NCBI GenBank assembly: GCA_945882415.1
Contig: CAMCWC010000010.1
Location: 87,866 to 151,865, forward strand
Direction of reading: 5' to 3'
Source: Chthonomonas calidirosea
Lineage (GTDB): Bacteria; Armatimonadota; Fimbriimonadia; Fimbriimonadales; Fimbriimonadaceae
Length of the DNA: 64,000 nucleotides
Shown: positions 33,770-43,000 of the stretch, one piece after another
Layout of the letters: every line of letters begins with the position of its first letter
Position numbering within the stretch: the first letter of the stretch is position 1
Position numbers and translations under genes: made by a program
Notes under the pieces: model-generated
Database searches by the model: none
Seen by the model: the letters and a program-made list of their open reading frames with translations, nothing else
Told to the model about the DNA's origin: nothing

Positions 33770-35476
33770 TTAGCGAGGTCCGCCGACCGAATCTTCGTCC
33801 TCAATAATCGTCGGGGTAACGAAGATGAGGGTTTCTGAGTTCGCTCGGTTGCGGCTCGTGTTTCGGAAGAACTGACCGATAACCGGCAGGTCTGCGAGAA
33901 CAGGAACCTTCTGGATTGCAGTTCGATCTTCCTTACCAACGAAGCCACCGAGAACGATGGTCTCGCCGTTTCGAACACGGGCAACGACCGTAACACCCTG
34001 GTTGGTAGTGTTAGGGACTCGCTGGGAGCCGTCCGGAGAAACCGATTCACCCTGGAAGCCACCAATCGATGGGTTCAAGAACATCGTGATCGTGTTATCG
34101 CCAACGTTAATTCGTGGCGCAACTGCGAGCGACGTTCCAACCGTGATCTGACTCTGGTTGAAGCCAGTTTGTGCACCGGCACCAGAGACGAACGTGGTGA
34201 ACGGGCTGAAGACCGTCTGCGAGGTGAAGCTGAACACCGTTGCCGGCATGTTGTTCAGCGTTCGAACGATCGGTGCGTTCTCAAGTCGGCTGTTGCTGGT
34301 TGAGAGCGACGTTCGAAGTCGCATTGCGACGTTTCCAGTTTGGTAGTTCAAGTAAATCGGGCTGCTTGTTGGAGCAAAGCTGCCAGGTCTCTCACCGGCG
34401 AACACCGAACCACGCTGATACTGGAATTCGTAGCCTAGCGACTTGCTCAAGTTGTCAAGGATCGAGATGAACTCAACCTTAACCTGAACCTGCTTCGGAG
34501 CAACATCAAAGAGCGGGATGATTTCATCTCGCAGCTTGTTGATGGCTGCTTCGTCATCCGCTTCAACGATCAAGCTGTTGGTTGATGGGTCGTAGCTGAT
34601 GAAGGTGATTCCTGTTGGAACCAAGCCCTGACCGCCGGTGAGCTGGATGTTGCCACCCTGACCGCCTCCACCGAAGCCGCCCTGACCACCACCGCCGCCA
34701 CCAATACCGCCGCCGCCACCGCCACCGATGCCGCCGCCGCCACCACCGAAGCCGCCCTGACCGCCGCCGCCTCTACCGCCGCCACCGCCGCCTGGCGAGA
34801 ACTGTCTCGCGGCGTCGCCTGGGAGCTGAATATCAGAAGCCGAATCCGAGTTGCTGGAAATCGGTCGGTTGTTAGGAAGCGAAGATCCGCCACCCTGAAT
34901 GTCGAAAGCAGGAATGGCTTGCTGTCCGTAGACGTCAACGTTTGGACCACCAAAGATTCGTGTTACGTCATTCTGGCTGAGGCGAGTGAATCGCTTGAGG
35001 TTCTCCCAACCGCGCATCGGATCGGACTTGATGTCGTAAACGATTGCGTCAAAAGTTTCCTGAGCGGACGCATGCCGAATTTGGATAGCGCGATAAACGC
35101 TCGAAGCCTTCTTCGGGGCAACCGTAGGCTCGGCAGCCGCTTTGAATGGTTCTGGGCTAATGATATAAACCCCTAACTCATCTCGCATGAAGTAGGCGCC
35201 TGCCGCATCGCAGATGTACTTCACCGCATCTTCTGCGGTGACATCGTTGAGCTTGAGCGTGATTCTTGAATACGCCTTGGTCGTCGGCTTAACCAAGAAC
35301 TGGATTCCAGTTCGTTGGAAAATCGTTCGGGTCGCCGCCATCATGTCGGCGTCCTTCAGATTAACGTCAAGACGTACGTCTGCTGGCTGCTGCGCGAAGG
35401 CAGAAGCGGAGATTGCAATCCCCATTGCAATCATGCAGTTCCGCACTGTTTTCAATCCTTGTCCTCGTAAGTTCAT
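33770..35476 (-). CDS. pilQ: PilQ-type secretin of the type IV pilus
   Basis: 568 residues. Signal peptide (CMIAMGIAISASAFAQQP), an STN/N0-like domain (~35-115), an N1-like domain (~125-180), a 49-residue Gly-rich insert (~228-276), and a C-terminal secretin domain (~325-560) with KQVQVKVEFISI, GETIVLGGFVGKED and VPVLADLPVIGQFFRN. It forms the outer-membrane pore for the pilus. It ends the pilMNOP-STN-pilQ operon before a hairpin terminator. AGAGGA eight bases upstream supports ATG 35476. Gly-rich inserts in this position are unusual. Confidence 0.93.
   Translation of the reverse strand: MNLRGQGLKTVRNCMIAMGIAISASAFAQQPADVRLDVNLKDADMMAATRTIFQRTGIQFLVKPTTKAYSRITLKLNDVTAEDAVKYICDAAGAYFMRDELGVYIISPEPFKAAAEPTVAPKKASSVYRAIQIRHASAQETFDAIVYDIKSDPMRGWENLKRFTRLSQNDVTRIFGGPNVDVYGQQAIPAFDIQGGGSSLPNNRPISSNSDSASDIQLPGDAARQFSPGGGGGGRGGGGQGGFGGGGGGIGGGGGGGIGGGGGGQGGFGGGGQGGNIQLTGGQGLVPTGITFISYDPSTNSLIVEADDEAAINKLRDEIIPLFDVAPKQVQVKVEFISILDNLSKSLGYEFQYQRGSVFAGERPGSFAPTSSPIYLNYQTGNVAMRLRTSLSTSNSRLENAPIVRTLNNMPATVFSFTSQTVFSPFTTFVSGAGAQTGFNQSQITVGTSLAVAPRINVGDNTITMFLNPSIGGFQGESVSPDGSQRVPNTTNQGVTVVARVRNGETIVLGGFVGKEDRTAIQKVPVLADLPVIGQFFRNTSRNRANSETLIFVTPTIIEDEDSVGGPR
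34649..34795 (-). repeat. Gly-rich low-complexity insert of pilQ
   Basis: About 49 codons are nearly all Gly with Gln, Ile and Phe. The DNA is a run of CCGCC/ACCGCC units. It interrupts the secretin between its N1-like and secretin domains. Confidence 0.85.
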
Positions 35477-35514
35477 CCTGTGGTTCCTCTCAAATCTGTT
35501 GTAAGTTGACGCGC

Positions 35515-36186
35515 TTAGAAGCCTCGGCCGCCACCGCCGCCGCCGCCACCGAAGCCGCCACCGCCGCCGCCAAATCCACCGCCGCCGCCGCCGAAGCCGC
35601 CGCCGCCCTGACCGCCGCCGAAGCCACCGCCGCCCTGACCGCCGCCGAAGCCGCCGCCACCTTGACCGCCGCCACCGCCGCCGAACAGCGAACCGAGCGT
35701 GATTGTGGACTGCTCAACCAGCTGCGAGAAGTTAGTGCTTCCGCCCTGGGTGCCGATCAAGATCGCGATCAACTGTGGATCCGCATACTTGATCTGGATT
35801 CGTCGAATAACTCGGTTAGTAACCGGTGCTACGACATCATTTGGGTTCAAATTGGCCGGAGTCTGGTCAGCTTCTTTTCGAAGGACCTGATAGATTCCAC
35901 TTTCAACTCGGTAAGTCGCATCGACCTGTCGAAGAAGCGCGTTGAGCGCAACTCCGAGGGTGACGTTCGTGAGGTTGGCCGTAACCGTTCCCTGTACCGT
36001 CGGGTCGATGGTGTAACCAGCAACGCCCGCAGACTTGAACAGGGCACGAAGCGCTTCCCGCACGTCCGATTGCTCGTATTGGACGGAAGCGACAATCTGC
36101 TCGTCCTTGTTGTCTTGAGCCAGACTAGTGGTGTAAAGACCTCCTAGTACGATCAGCCCCGCGAATGCTTTGAGTGTCAGTTTCAT
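35515..36186 (-). CDS. STN-domain (secretin N-terminal-like) protein with Gly-rich tail
   Basis: About 223 residues. Signal (FAGLIVLGGLYTTSLAQD), STN-like domain (VREALRALFKSAGVAGYTI; VTANLTNVTLGVALNALLRQ) and an N1-like segment (RRIQIKYADPQLIAILIGTQ), then a ~55-residue Gly-rich tail with FGGG repeats. It resembles the first half of PilQ without a secretin pore domain. It lies between pilP and pilQ and could cap or assemble with the secretin. AGGAG seven bases before ATG 36186 fixes the start. A candidate TACAAT -10 lies next to the AGGAG. Confidence 0.75.
   Translation of the reverse strand: MKLTLKAFAGLIVLGGLYTTSLAQDNKDEQIVASVQYEQSDVREALRALFKSAGVAGYTIDPTVQGTVTANLTNVTLGVALNALLRQVDATYRVESGIYQVLRKEADQTPANLNPNDVVAPVTNRVIRRIQIKYADPQLIAILIGTQGGSTNFSQLVEQSTITLGSLFGGGGGGQGGGGFGGGQGGGGFGGGQGGGGFGGGGGGFGGGGGGFGGGGGGGGRGF
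35518..35685 (-). repeat. Gly-rich tandem repeat tail of the STN protein
   Basis: Codons 168-223 encode GGGG, FGGG and QGG units, from repeated CCGCCGAAGCC DNA units. Slippage during replication is likely. Confidence 0.85.
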
Positions 36187-36252
36187 TTTTCTGCTCCTAA
36201 TTGTAAGCCTCTTCTTCTTTGATGCACAAGTTGACGATTCGTTTTGCTGCAT

Positions 36253-36999
36253 TTAATCGTCACCTTGGTTGCGACCACCGCCGCCACCGCCGCCTCTAGG
36301 CGGGAATCCACCGGGTGCAAATCCTCCAGGTGGAACGTTGCCGCCTCCTGGTCCCTGCCCCGGCCCACCTGCTGGTGGAGCGAAAACAGTTCCGGGTGGT
36401 GCGGTTTCTAGCCGGACAACAACAAGCTTGGGTTGAATGTTCTCTTTGGTTACCCGGCGGAACGTAGCCTTTTCTTCATCGATCGCCTGAACAATCCACT
36501 GGGTGCCAGGAATGCTCATTCCTGGGCGTATCAGCATCGTGGTGCCATCTTCCATTTCAAGGAGTGCAATCACCGAAACGCCGACGACGATTCCAGAAAG
36601 CCGTCTGAATGGCGCTGGTTCAAAGCGAGCAACTGGAGGAATAACTTCCTGCTCTTCGTACTCAACCGCGAAACCAGAGCTGGCGAAGACTCGCTCCATT
36701 CCTTGCTCCGCCTCATAGGCAAGCTCGGAACCACGAAGTTTGAAGGCCGAGCCGTTCGCGTTGTGCTTCGGATACTTACCGGAAGTGACTGCCGCAAGCT
36801 TGGTGTATTCAGCCACATCAGCAGACTGCGTAACGGGCACACCAGCGTCGACGTTTGGCTCGAAATTGACTGGCTTCGGCGTTGCTGCAGGTGCTGCCGT
36901 AGTGGTCGTCGCGGCAGGTCCACCACCGCAGCCTACAACGGCAAGGGCTAGAACAGAAAGTCCAAAGATTCCGATCTGGTTCATGTTCAGTAGTCTCAT
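36253..36999 (-). CDS. pilP: PilP-like lipoprotein of the type IV pilus
   Basis: 248 residues. A lipobox (LALAVVGC at 17-24) is followed by a Thr/Ala/Pro linker, a helical middle and a small beta domain (VGVSVIALLEMEDGTTMLIR; QWIVQAIDEEKATFRRV) as in PilP, then a 45-residue Pro/Gly tail. The position between pilO and the secretin is that of pilP. PilP binds PilN/PilO and the secretin. It shares one base with the pilO stop (TAATG). Confidence 0.75.
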   Translation of the reverse strand: MRLLNMNQIGIFGLSVLALAVVGCGGGPAATTTTAAPAATPKPVNFEPNVDAGVPVTQSADVAEYTKLAAVTSGKYPKHNANGSAFKLRGSELAYEAEQGMERVFASSGFAVEYEEQEVIPPVARFEPAPFRRLSGIVVGVSVIALLEMEDGTTMLIRPGMSIPGTQWIVQAIDEEKATFRRVTKENIQPKLVVVRLETAPPGTVFAPPAGGPGQGPGGGNVPPGGFAPGGFPPRGGGGGGGRNQGDD

Positions 37000-37820
37000 T
37001 ATCGCCCTGCTCCTGCCGCACCTGGAGGAGGTCCACCGGCACCGACGGCTCCTGGAGGCGGACCACCAGGTCCACCGAACGGAGTGACTCCTGGCGGAAG
37101 GCCAGGGATACCACCGGCTGCAGGTGCCGCGCCAGCGGCATCACCGATCGGCGGCGCAATCTTCTTACCTCGAATGAATCCAACAACCGAGAGGTTGTAG
37201 GTTCCAGTCAAAGTTGCTCCCGTACCCTCAAGCCGCAGACCATCGGCAATTGCCAAGTATCTCGGCATCTTCGAATACGCCTTGTAGTTCGCCTTGATCT
37301 GATCGTAGGTGCCGCGAACGGTGACCTGACCAAGATCCAGGATCACTACCGGGAAGGCAAACGGCGGGTAGTTGTAGAAAGTTCGAAGAACTTCGTTCAC
37401 CGGGGACGTAGTGTCTGGACCGGGAACATAAGGACCCTGAACAACTACGACTCCACCAGCTCGAACCTGAGCGTTGATGGCTCGTTGAATGTCGTTCCGG
37501 TAACCCTGTGTGTCAGCGATCAACTGATACGGATTCACACCGATGTCAACGCCTCGCTCAGCTCGGCTAGTTGCCGGAGTTCGAAGCGCAACGATGGCTC
37601 GCCACTTCGCGGCTTCGGCTTCAACCATGCTTTTCGCCGTGTCAACTCGTCGCTGCGCTTGAGGACGCTGATCAATGACCGCTTGCAATTCTTCAGAAGT
37701 CGCGTTGAATCGACTTGCCTCCGTGTCATTTGGCGTCCACTGATGGAAGAAACCGTAGCTCGCAGCGATAAGCGCAATGGATACGCCGATCATATAGATA
37801 GGTAACGGGCTAAGTTTCAT
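36999..37820 (-). CDS. pilO: PilO-type pilus assembly protein
   Basis: 273 residues with a short cytoplasmic start, one membrane helix (YMIGVSIALIAASYGFF) and a coiled coil (EELQAVIDQRPQAQRRVDTAK), then a ferredoxin-like domain containing FPVVILDLGQVTVRGTYDQ. The C-terminal ~50 residues are Pro/Gly/Ala-rich. It pairs with PilN in the inner-membrane alignment complex. It overlaps pilN by one base (TAATG). Confidence 0.82.
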   Translation of the reverse strand: MKLSPLPIYMIGVSIALIAASYGFFHQWTPNDTEASRFNATSEELQAVIDQRPQAQRRVDTAKSMVEAEAAKWRAIVALRTPATSRAERGVDIGVNPYQLIADTQGYRNDIQRAINAQVRAGGVVVVQGPYVPGPDTTSPVNEVLRTFYNYPPFAFPVVILDLGQVTVRGTYDQIKANYKAYSKMPRYLAIADGLRLEGTGATLTGTYNLSVVGFIRGKKIAPPIGDAAGAAPAAGGIPGLPPGVTPFGGPGGPPPGAVGAGGPPPGAAGAGR

Positions 37821-38689
37821 TAATCTACTTCCTGCGCTGCTCCGCCGCCGCCAGCTGGGCCAGATGTGGTTCCGCGACCAGGAATGCCGGCTGGAATTCC
37901 AGGAACGGCTGCTGCCGCTCCACCGCCGCCACCCTGCAAGGTTCCGCGAACATCGGGGACTTGAAGATTTGCCGAGATATTGATGACCATTCGAACCAGC
38001 GAGCTGTTTGGCCCTGCCGATCTAGCGGTAGTCGTCGTGTCGCCAAAACCACCAATACCGGTGGCTTCTCGAATGGCTCCTTGGCGCTCGTAGTATGCGA
38101 GTCGATCAATCTCGTTATCTGGAATCGGCTCAGCATTGTTAGCCGTTCGAGGCCGTCCGTACTGATCCACTTCGTCGATGCCAGGAATGACAAGACTTCG
38201 ATCCACGATTCCGCTTCTCTGAACCGAAGTAACACCTGGAATCCGAAGAAGGCTCAGTGCCAAATCGGAGTACTGCTGATAGGTGTCAAGAACACCGTCA
38301 ATGGTTACGACGGCCGACTGATCGCCAGTAGCCTGAGCAGACAGCGTCGTGACTCGGAAGAAGGTTGGAATTCGGGTGAGCACCTTATCGTAAAGATCTG
38401 GGTACTTCGAATTGTTCTTGATCATGTCATTGGCAAGGGTGGAGTTTCGGATGATGTCCGATCCCTTTGCAATGACTTCGTCAGCTTGCGCGGCAAGTGC
38501 AACCACCGACGCGGCTTGAGGCCGAAGTTCGGCTTCTCGAGCTTTCGCATCAGCAAGCTTTTGTGAGGAAATAACGGTGAGTCCGACTCCGGCGGCGATC
38601 CCAACAATCGCAATCAGGATCGAGCCGATCCAGGCATTGCGACTTTTGTTCGCCGTCGATACGGTTTGTGGAAGTAGGTTCAGCTTCAT
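37820..38689 (-). CDS. pilN: PilN-type pilus assembly protein
   Basis: 289 residues. Begins MKLNLLPQ, the short motif by which PilN binds PilM, then one membrane helix (SILIAIVGIAAGVGLTV), a helical linker and a ferredoxin-like domain (TIDGVLDTYQQYSDLALSLL; GVTSVQRSGIV). The last ~45 residues are Gly/Ala/Pro-rich. GAGGTG six bases before ATG 38689 fits a good ribosome-binding site. It is nine bases after pilM. Confidence 0.87.
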   Translation of the reverse strand: MKLNLLPQTVSTANKSRNAWIGSILIAIVGIAAGVGLTVISSQKLADAKAREAELRPQAASVVALAAQADEVIAKGSDIIRNSTLANDMIKNNSKYPDLYDKVLTRIPTFFRVTTLSAQATGDQSAVVTIDGVLDTYQQYSDLALSLLRIPGVTSVQRSGIVDRSLVIPGIDEVDQYGRPRTANNAEPIPDNEIDRLAYYERQGAIREATGIGGFGDTTTTARSAGPNSSLVRMVINISANLQVPDVRGTLQGGGGGAAAAVPGIPAGIPGRGTTSGPAGGGGAAQEVD

Positions 38690-38698
38690 GCGTTCACC

Positions 38699-39898
38699 TC
38701 AATCGAAGAAGATATACAGTCCATTGCCAATTGCCATTGCGAACTCTTGCTGATGCTCGTGAACGAATTCCGGCGTGACCTTCTTCGCGTTGACATTTAG
38801 ACGGCGAGTTGGGTCGTACGCGTCACACTGGACGCCGACGCTCTTGGAGATGAAGTCGTTCAGACCTTTAATCTTGGAGCCACCACCCGCCAATACGATG
38901 CGGTCGACCGTACCGCCTCGGCTCTGGAAGTAATCCACCGAACGGCGGATTTCTGAAATGAAGTCGTCCAAGATTGGAGCCACTGCATTAAAGAGACGGT
39001 CAGAAGCGCCCAACGATGCAGGTGCAATTTCGGTTGAAGGTTCAGCCGCCGGAACCGGGTCATCCGAGAACGGATTGTAAGGCTGGAACTCCTGGGTAGG
39101 AACGCCCGGAACGTCGAACGGGTTCACAACTGCCGATCGAGCTTCGGCCGCGTTTTCTGGAATCACCAACTCGTTGAGCTTGACCGCTTCGGCGTCCGAG
39201 ATCGGAATGACTCGATCGTCCGCAATCGCCTTGGTAATCAAGTCGCCGCCAATTGGAATCTGGCGAGGCATGATGAGCTTGCTTCCGTAGTAGATGTTGA
39301 TGGCGCACGTCGTGCCGCCCATGTCAACGAAGCAAATTGTCTTGTCAGCGAATTCATCGCCATAGCTGATCTGCAAAGACCGAGCCATGCTCAGCGGTTC
39401 GACGTCGATGGCGGCGATCTGTCGACCGGCCTTCTTCACGACATCCACAACCGTATCGATTGCCGACTGAGGAGCCATCGCCATAACGACGTCCATGTTT
39501 GCCGAAGCAGGATCGTCGCCACCGAGTGGCTTGAAGTCCGAGACCACCGTGCTTTCCGCAAACGGGATGTTTCTGCTGATCTCCCATTGCATGTGCTCCT
39601 TAAGGTCCGCCGGGTTCATCTTCGGAACCTCCAAGGTACGAACCAAGACCGAGCTCTGACCAGCAATCGTTACGACAGCAGGTCCGGAACCGGCACCTGA
39701 CTGTGCAATCGCTTGCTTGAGAGCAGCACTGACTGCCTCTGCATTATAAATACCTTGGTGATCGACAGCGCCTTCGGGCGTATCAACGATTGCGAGGGCG
39801 GTTACAACAGGTTCTCGTCCCTGTGTCCGTACCTCACAAACTTTGATTTTCCGACTTCCAATGTCGATTCCAAGCACGCTTGTTAGCTTTTTCGCCAT
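38699..39898 (-). CDS. pilM: PilM actin-like pilus assembly ATPase
   Basis: 399 residues. Actin-like: VLGIDIGSRKIKVCEVRTQG at the N-terminus, FVDMGGTTCAINIY for phosphate 2 and RIVLAGGGSKIKGL for the adenosine side. It sits in the cytoplasm and binds the PilN tail. Between ~235 and 300 is an unusual proline-rich insert containing two NPF sequences (AVVNPFDVPG, PYNPFSDDP). The gene opens the operon after a TTGACA/GATACT promoter. Confidence 0.93.
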   Translation of the reverse strand: MAKKLTSVLGIDIGSRKIKVCEVRTQGREPVVTALAIVDTPEGAVDHQGIYNAEAVSAALKQAIAQSGAGSGPAVVTIAGQSSVLVRTLEVPKMNPADLKEHMQWEISRNIPFAESTVVSDFKPLGGDDPASANMDVVMAMAPQSAIDTVVDVVKKAGRQIAAIDVEPLSMARSLQISYGDEFADKTICFVDMGGTTCAINIYYGSKLIMPRQIPIGGDLITKAIADDRVIPISDAEAVKLNELVIPENAAEARSAVVNPFDVPGVPTQEFQPYNPFSDDPVPAAEPSTEIAPASLGASDRLFNAVAPILDDFISEIRRSVDYFQSRGGTVDRIVLAGGGSKIKGLNDFISKSVGVQCDAYDPTRRLNVNAKKVTPEFVHEHQQEFAMAIGNGLYIFFD

Positions 39899-39935
39899 CC
39901 CGCGACTTCCCTCTCCCCCTTCACTGGGCGTTCAT

Positions 39936-39963
39936 AGTATCACTCGCCTGCTGAACGTGTCAA
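39936..39963 (-). promoter_or_regulatory. Sigma-70-like promoter of the pilM operon
   Basis: On the minus strand TTGACA (39963-39958) and GATACT (39941-39936) are separated by 16 bases. Transcription should begin about 30 bases before pilM and the leader contains AAGGGGGAGAGGGAAG. Confidence 0.6.
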
Positions 39964-39970
39964 CAGCATA

Positions 39971-40007
39971 GAGAACCCATCCTAACGCCCTTCAAGGACG
40001 GGTTCTC
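39971..40007 (-). terminator. Hairpin after the giant propeller gene
   Basis: GAGAACCCATCC pairs with GGACGGGTTCTC (12 bp with one T-G) around a 13-base loop, just downstream of the stop at 40080 and upstream of the pilM promoter. It has no long T-run. Confidence 0.6.
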
Positions 40008-40079
40008 ACATCTCAACGGTTCGTTATACAAGAGGAGACCAGAACTTTGCGTCCTGAATCTCCAATTGTTAACAAACCT

Positions 40080-43000
40080 TTACTTTCCAGAGCCTGCCGG
40101 AGCAAGCCTTGGTGCGTAGGTCTGGAGATACAGATCTGGCGAACCAGCTCTTGTACTTGACCAAACCATCCACAACATTGTCGGTCGTCTCAAGCGAACG
40201 TCCGAGGAATTTGGATCAAATGGATCCAAGAACATCGAAAGACCGCTCTCGTTGACTGCCTGTTCAATCGGTACGACCGATTCGACGCTTTCGTCGATCA
40301 ATCCTACCGTCGCTCCGGTGGAGAACGGAGTAACCGTTCCTTGTCCCGAACCGGGCAAGTATGCACTATAGGTGACGGTCACGGCACGACCCTCATCTGC
40401 TGCCGTGAAGTAGATCGAATTTGTGCCCGGATCAACCATGAATGGCTGCGTGTTTCCGGCCACGAGAACCGACACGGGATACCCGCTATCGTCGGTTGCA
40501 AAGTTGAATGGTAGTCGTACGCCGAGCCGCATCGTGCGGACAACCGGTCGAGGAGCCTGGCCAGCACCGCCTTCCCGAACGAACGTGGTGACCACACGGT
40601 CGTTTCGAAGCCGTGCATCGTTCCACGCGCCTTGATCCCACCAGGAGATATCGCTTGTGCGGTGATTGTCGAACGCCACGCTCGGCGTGTTATAACCAAC
40701 CGAACCGTCGGTCAACCGCAAGAAGTACGGCGTGTACTGCAACAGCAGCACCCCGTTTCGTGGCGGGACGCCCGAGCTAAATCGGACCTTTCCGCTGGCA
40801 GGTTCAAGATAGACCTTGCCACCAAGATTGGTGTCGTACGAAACAACTCCGGTCTGAGGATCGACGCTACGCGTAGAAGCCCGCAGAATGTCCGTTGTAG
40901 TTCCGTTCAGGGTCATGGAGAGCCCAATCGGCTGCTGATAGTTCCACATCACGCCCTGGGCACGGTAGAGCCCAGAGGAGACCAATGTCAGCTGCTCTGT
41001 TCGACCTTGGAATGGATAGGCCATCGCAATTGGATCCATGCCACCATTCAGCGCTGGCAGCGTGAGCGGACTTCCGCTCGGCCGCAACCGCACGATAAAT
41101 CCTTCTGCGTTCGCTACGCCTCGCACCTTGCCGGTCACAACCAACTCGATCAAAGGCGTCAGCACGTTGCCTTGGTAGTTTCGCAAGACGCCTGAGACGC
41201 CCGCAATGCTCTCAAATGTGCTGCCGAACGGAATCGACATCGGCGCGCTCCAGCGGCTTCCCGTGAGCGGATCAATCGCGGCATTTAGGTTTGCCGCCAT
41301 CAGGCCCGTGAAGTTGCCGGAAGTAGCCGGATAGAACACGATCGCGGAGTTTGGTCCGGTCTGGATGACAGCAGGCTTGCCCTTTCGGGAGTTCGAATCG
41401 AATGGAAGCGGAATCGGATCTGATGCGACCACCGCGCCCGTGGCATTGACCGTAACTTCGCTAGCAAAGATTCGGCTGATCTGCTGACCATTGCCATCTC
41501 GAGCCTCTCCCACAAACGCCATCACCGTGCTGGCAAAAGCGGTCGAAACTACTCCTGGATTCGTGGCATTCGCGTTACCCGAAGCTGGGAAGCTTGGGTG
41601 ATAGAACCGAAGTGAGTTTGCATCGGGTGCAACTGGAAGTCCAAAGAGCGTCGCGAAGTTCGAGCCTGGCGCTGGATATCCAGAGGTGCTCGATGCGCTA
41701 CCTCTCCACCACTCGTTCGTGCTGGATGGGTTCCAGAAGTTCAGATCTCGAATAGCCGAGTAACCCAGGTTGCCAGGTGTGGCGACCGTCGTATCGTTGA
41801 ACGTCGCGGCCGACCCGAGTCCGGAGAAGTAGATTCGCCATGGCTCGTTGACCAAGATATCGGTCGGCGCACCAGGCGTTGGAACCGCTTGTGGTCGGTT
41901 ACTCGACCAAGCCAGCGCCAAGTGTCCTCCCATCGTTCGAAGAATCGATGGCTGGATGTTCTTGTATGCCAGGGTTGAGTTGGCCGGTAGCAAGTTGTCT
42001 ACCTGCGGATCGGAATACGTCGTGGCCCGGTTCGTCAAGCGAGACTCTCGGTTCTTGAAGATCAGTCGGAACGATGGGTCGCTGAAGGTTTCCATCACTC
42101 GACCGCCCGTGGCGTTGATTCCATCAAGCGATTCCGGCCGTGCATCCGTTAGGGTCTGGTTTTCGATGACCCGCACGATTTGGCTATAGGTACCGACCGG
42201 GAAGCCGATTGGAACGGTTACCGAGACGCTTGGCTCCGCCGACGGAAGACCAGGGATGAGTGGCGAACTGGCTACGCCTAAGACGGCATTCTCCCGTCGC
42301 GACGGGTTAACCACCAACTGGGTCGGAACCGAGTCGGTAACGCGCGATTTCTGAATGATCTGCCGGTTGGTACCGCCGTAGCTAGGCGCAAAGTCAACGC
42401 CGAAGTTCGCCCACAGATCGAGCGAGCCATCCAGCCATGCCTGCTGGTCGTTGGTTCGACTCTCAAAGGCAAACGGCTGCGTCGCCGACGCGCCGCCAGG
42501 ACGGAAGGTCTTGGCGAGGCGCACGTTGAGCATATTGACGTTGCCTTCGTTCAGAACGGTGAAGTTCTTAAAGGTTGGGCTAAAGCGCGCCGAACCGGGT
42601 CCGTAAGTGCCCGCGTTGAGAACTTTTCCGGCACCGCCAGGCAATGATCCGAGGTCAACCGTGCTCTCGTTCGAGCTTGGATCAACGGTCGGCGTAATCA
42701 CCCGCATCTTCTCCTGAGCGAGAACGCTCGCGGAGACGGAGAACGACCGGAAGGCTTCTCGGCCGGACTCGAACGATCCGTTCTGGAGCGAGTCAACGAA
42801 GACTCGCATGTTGCCAATGTAACCTTGGTCGAGCAACGCACCGCTGCTGTCCGTCATCAGCTGGGTCGGATCGCCGGGCACGCCGCCCGATCCGATCAGA
42901 CCTTGGTTGTAGCGAACGCGCCCAACGTTTGGTGGCTGGAACTTCGGTACGTTGATTTCGAAGTCGAAGACGGTTGCCTTGAAGACGCGGTCCTCGGGCA

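Noticed and set aside
34649..35685. Possible CRISPR-like repeat
   Set aside because: The repetitive CCGCC DNA encodes Gly-rich protein segments in frame and lacks regular repeats with unique spacers.
35413..36147. Plus-strand Ala/Thr-rich frame
   Set aside because: It is the antisense reading of Gly-rich repeats of the STN gene and has no start signal.
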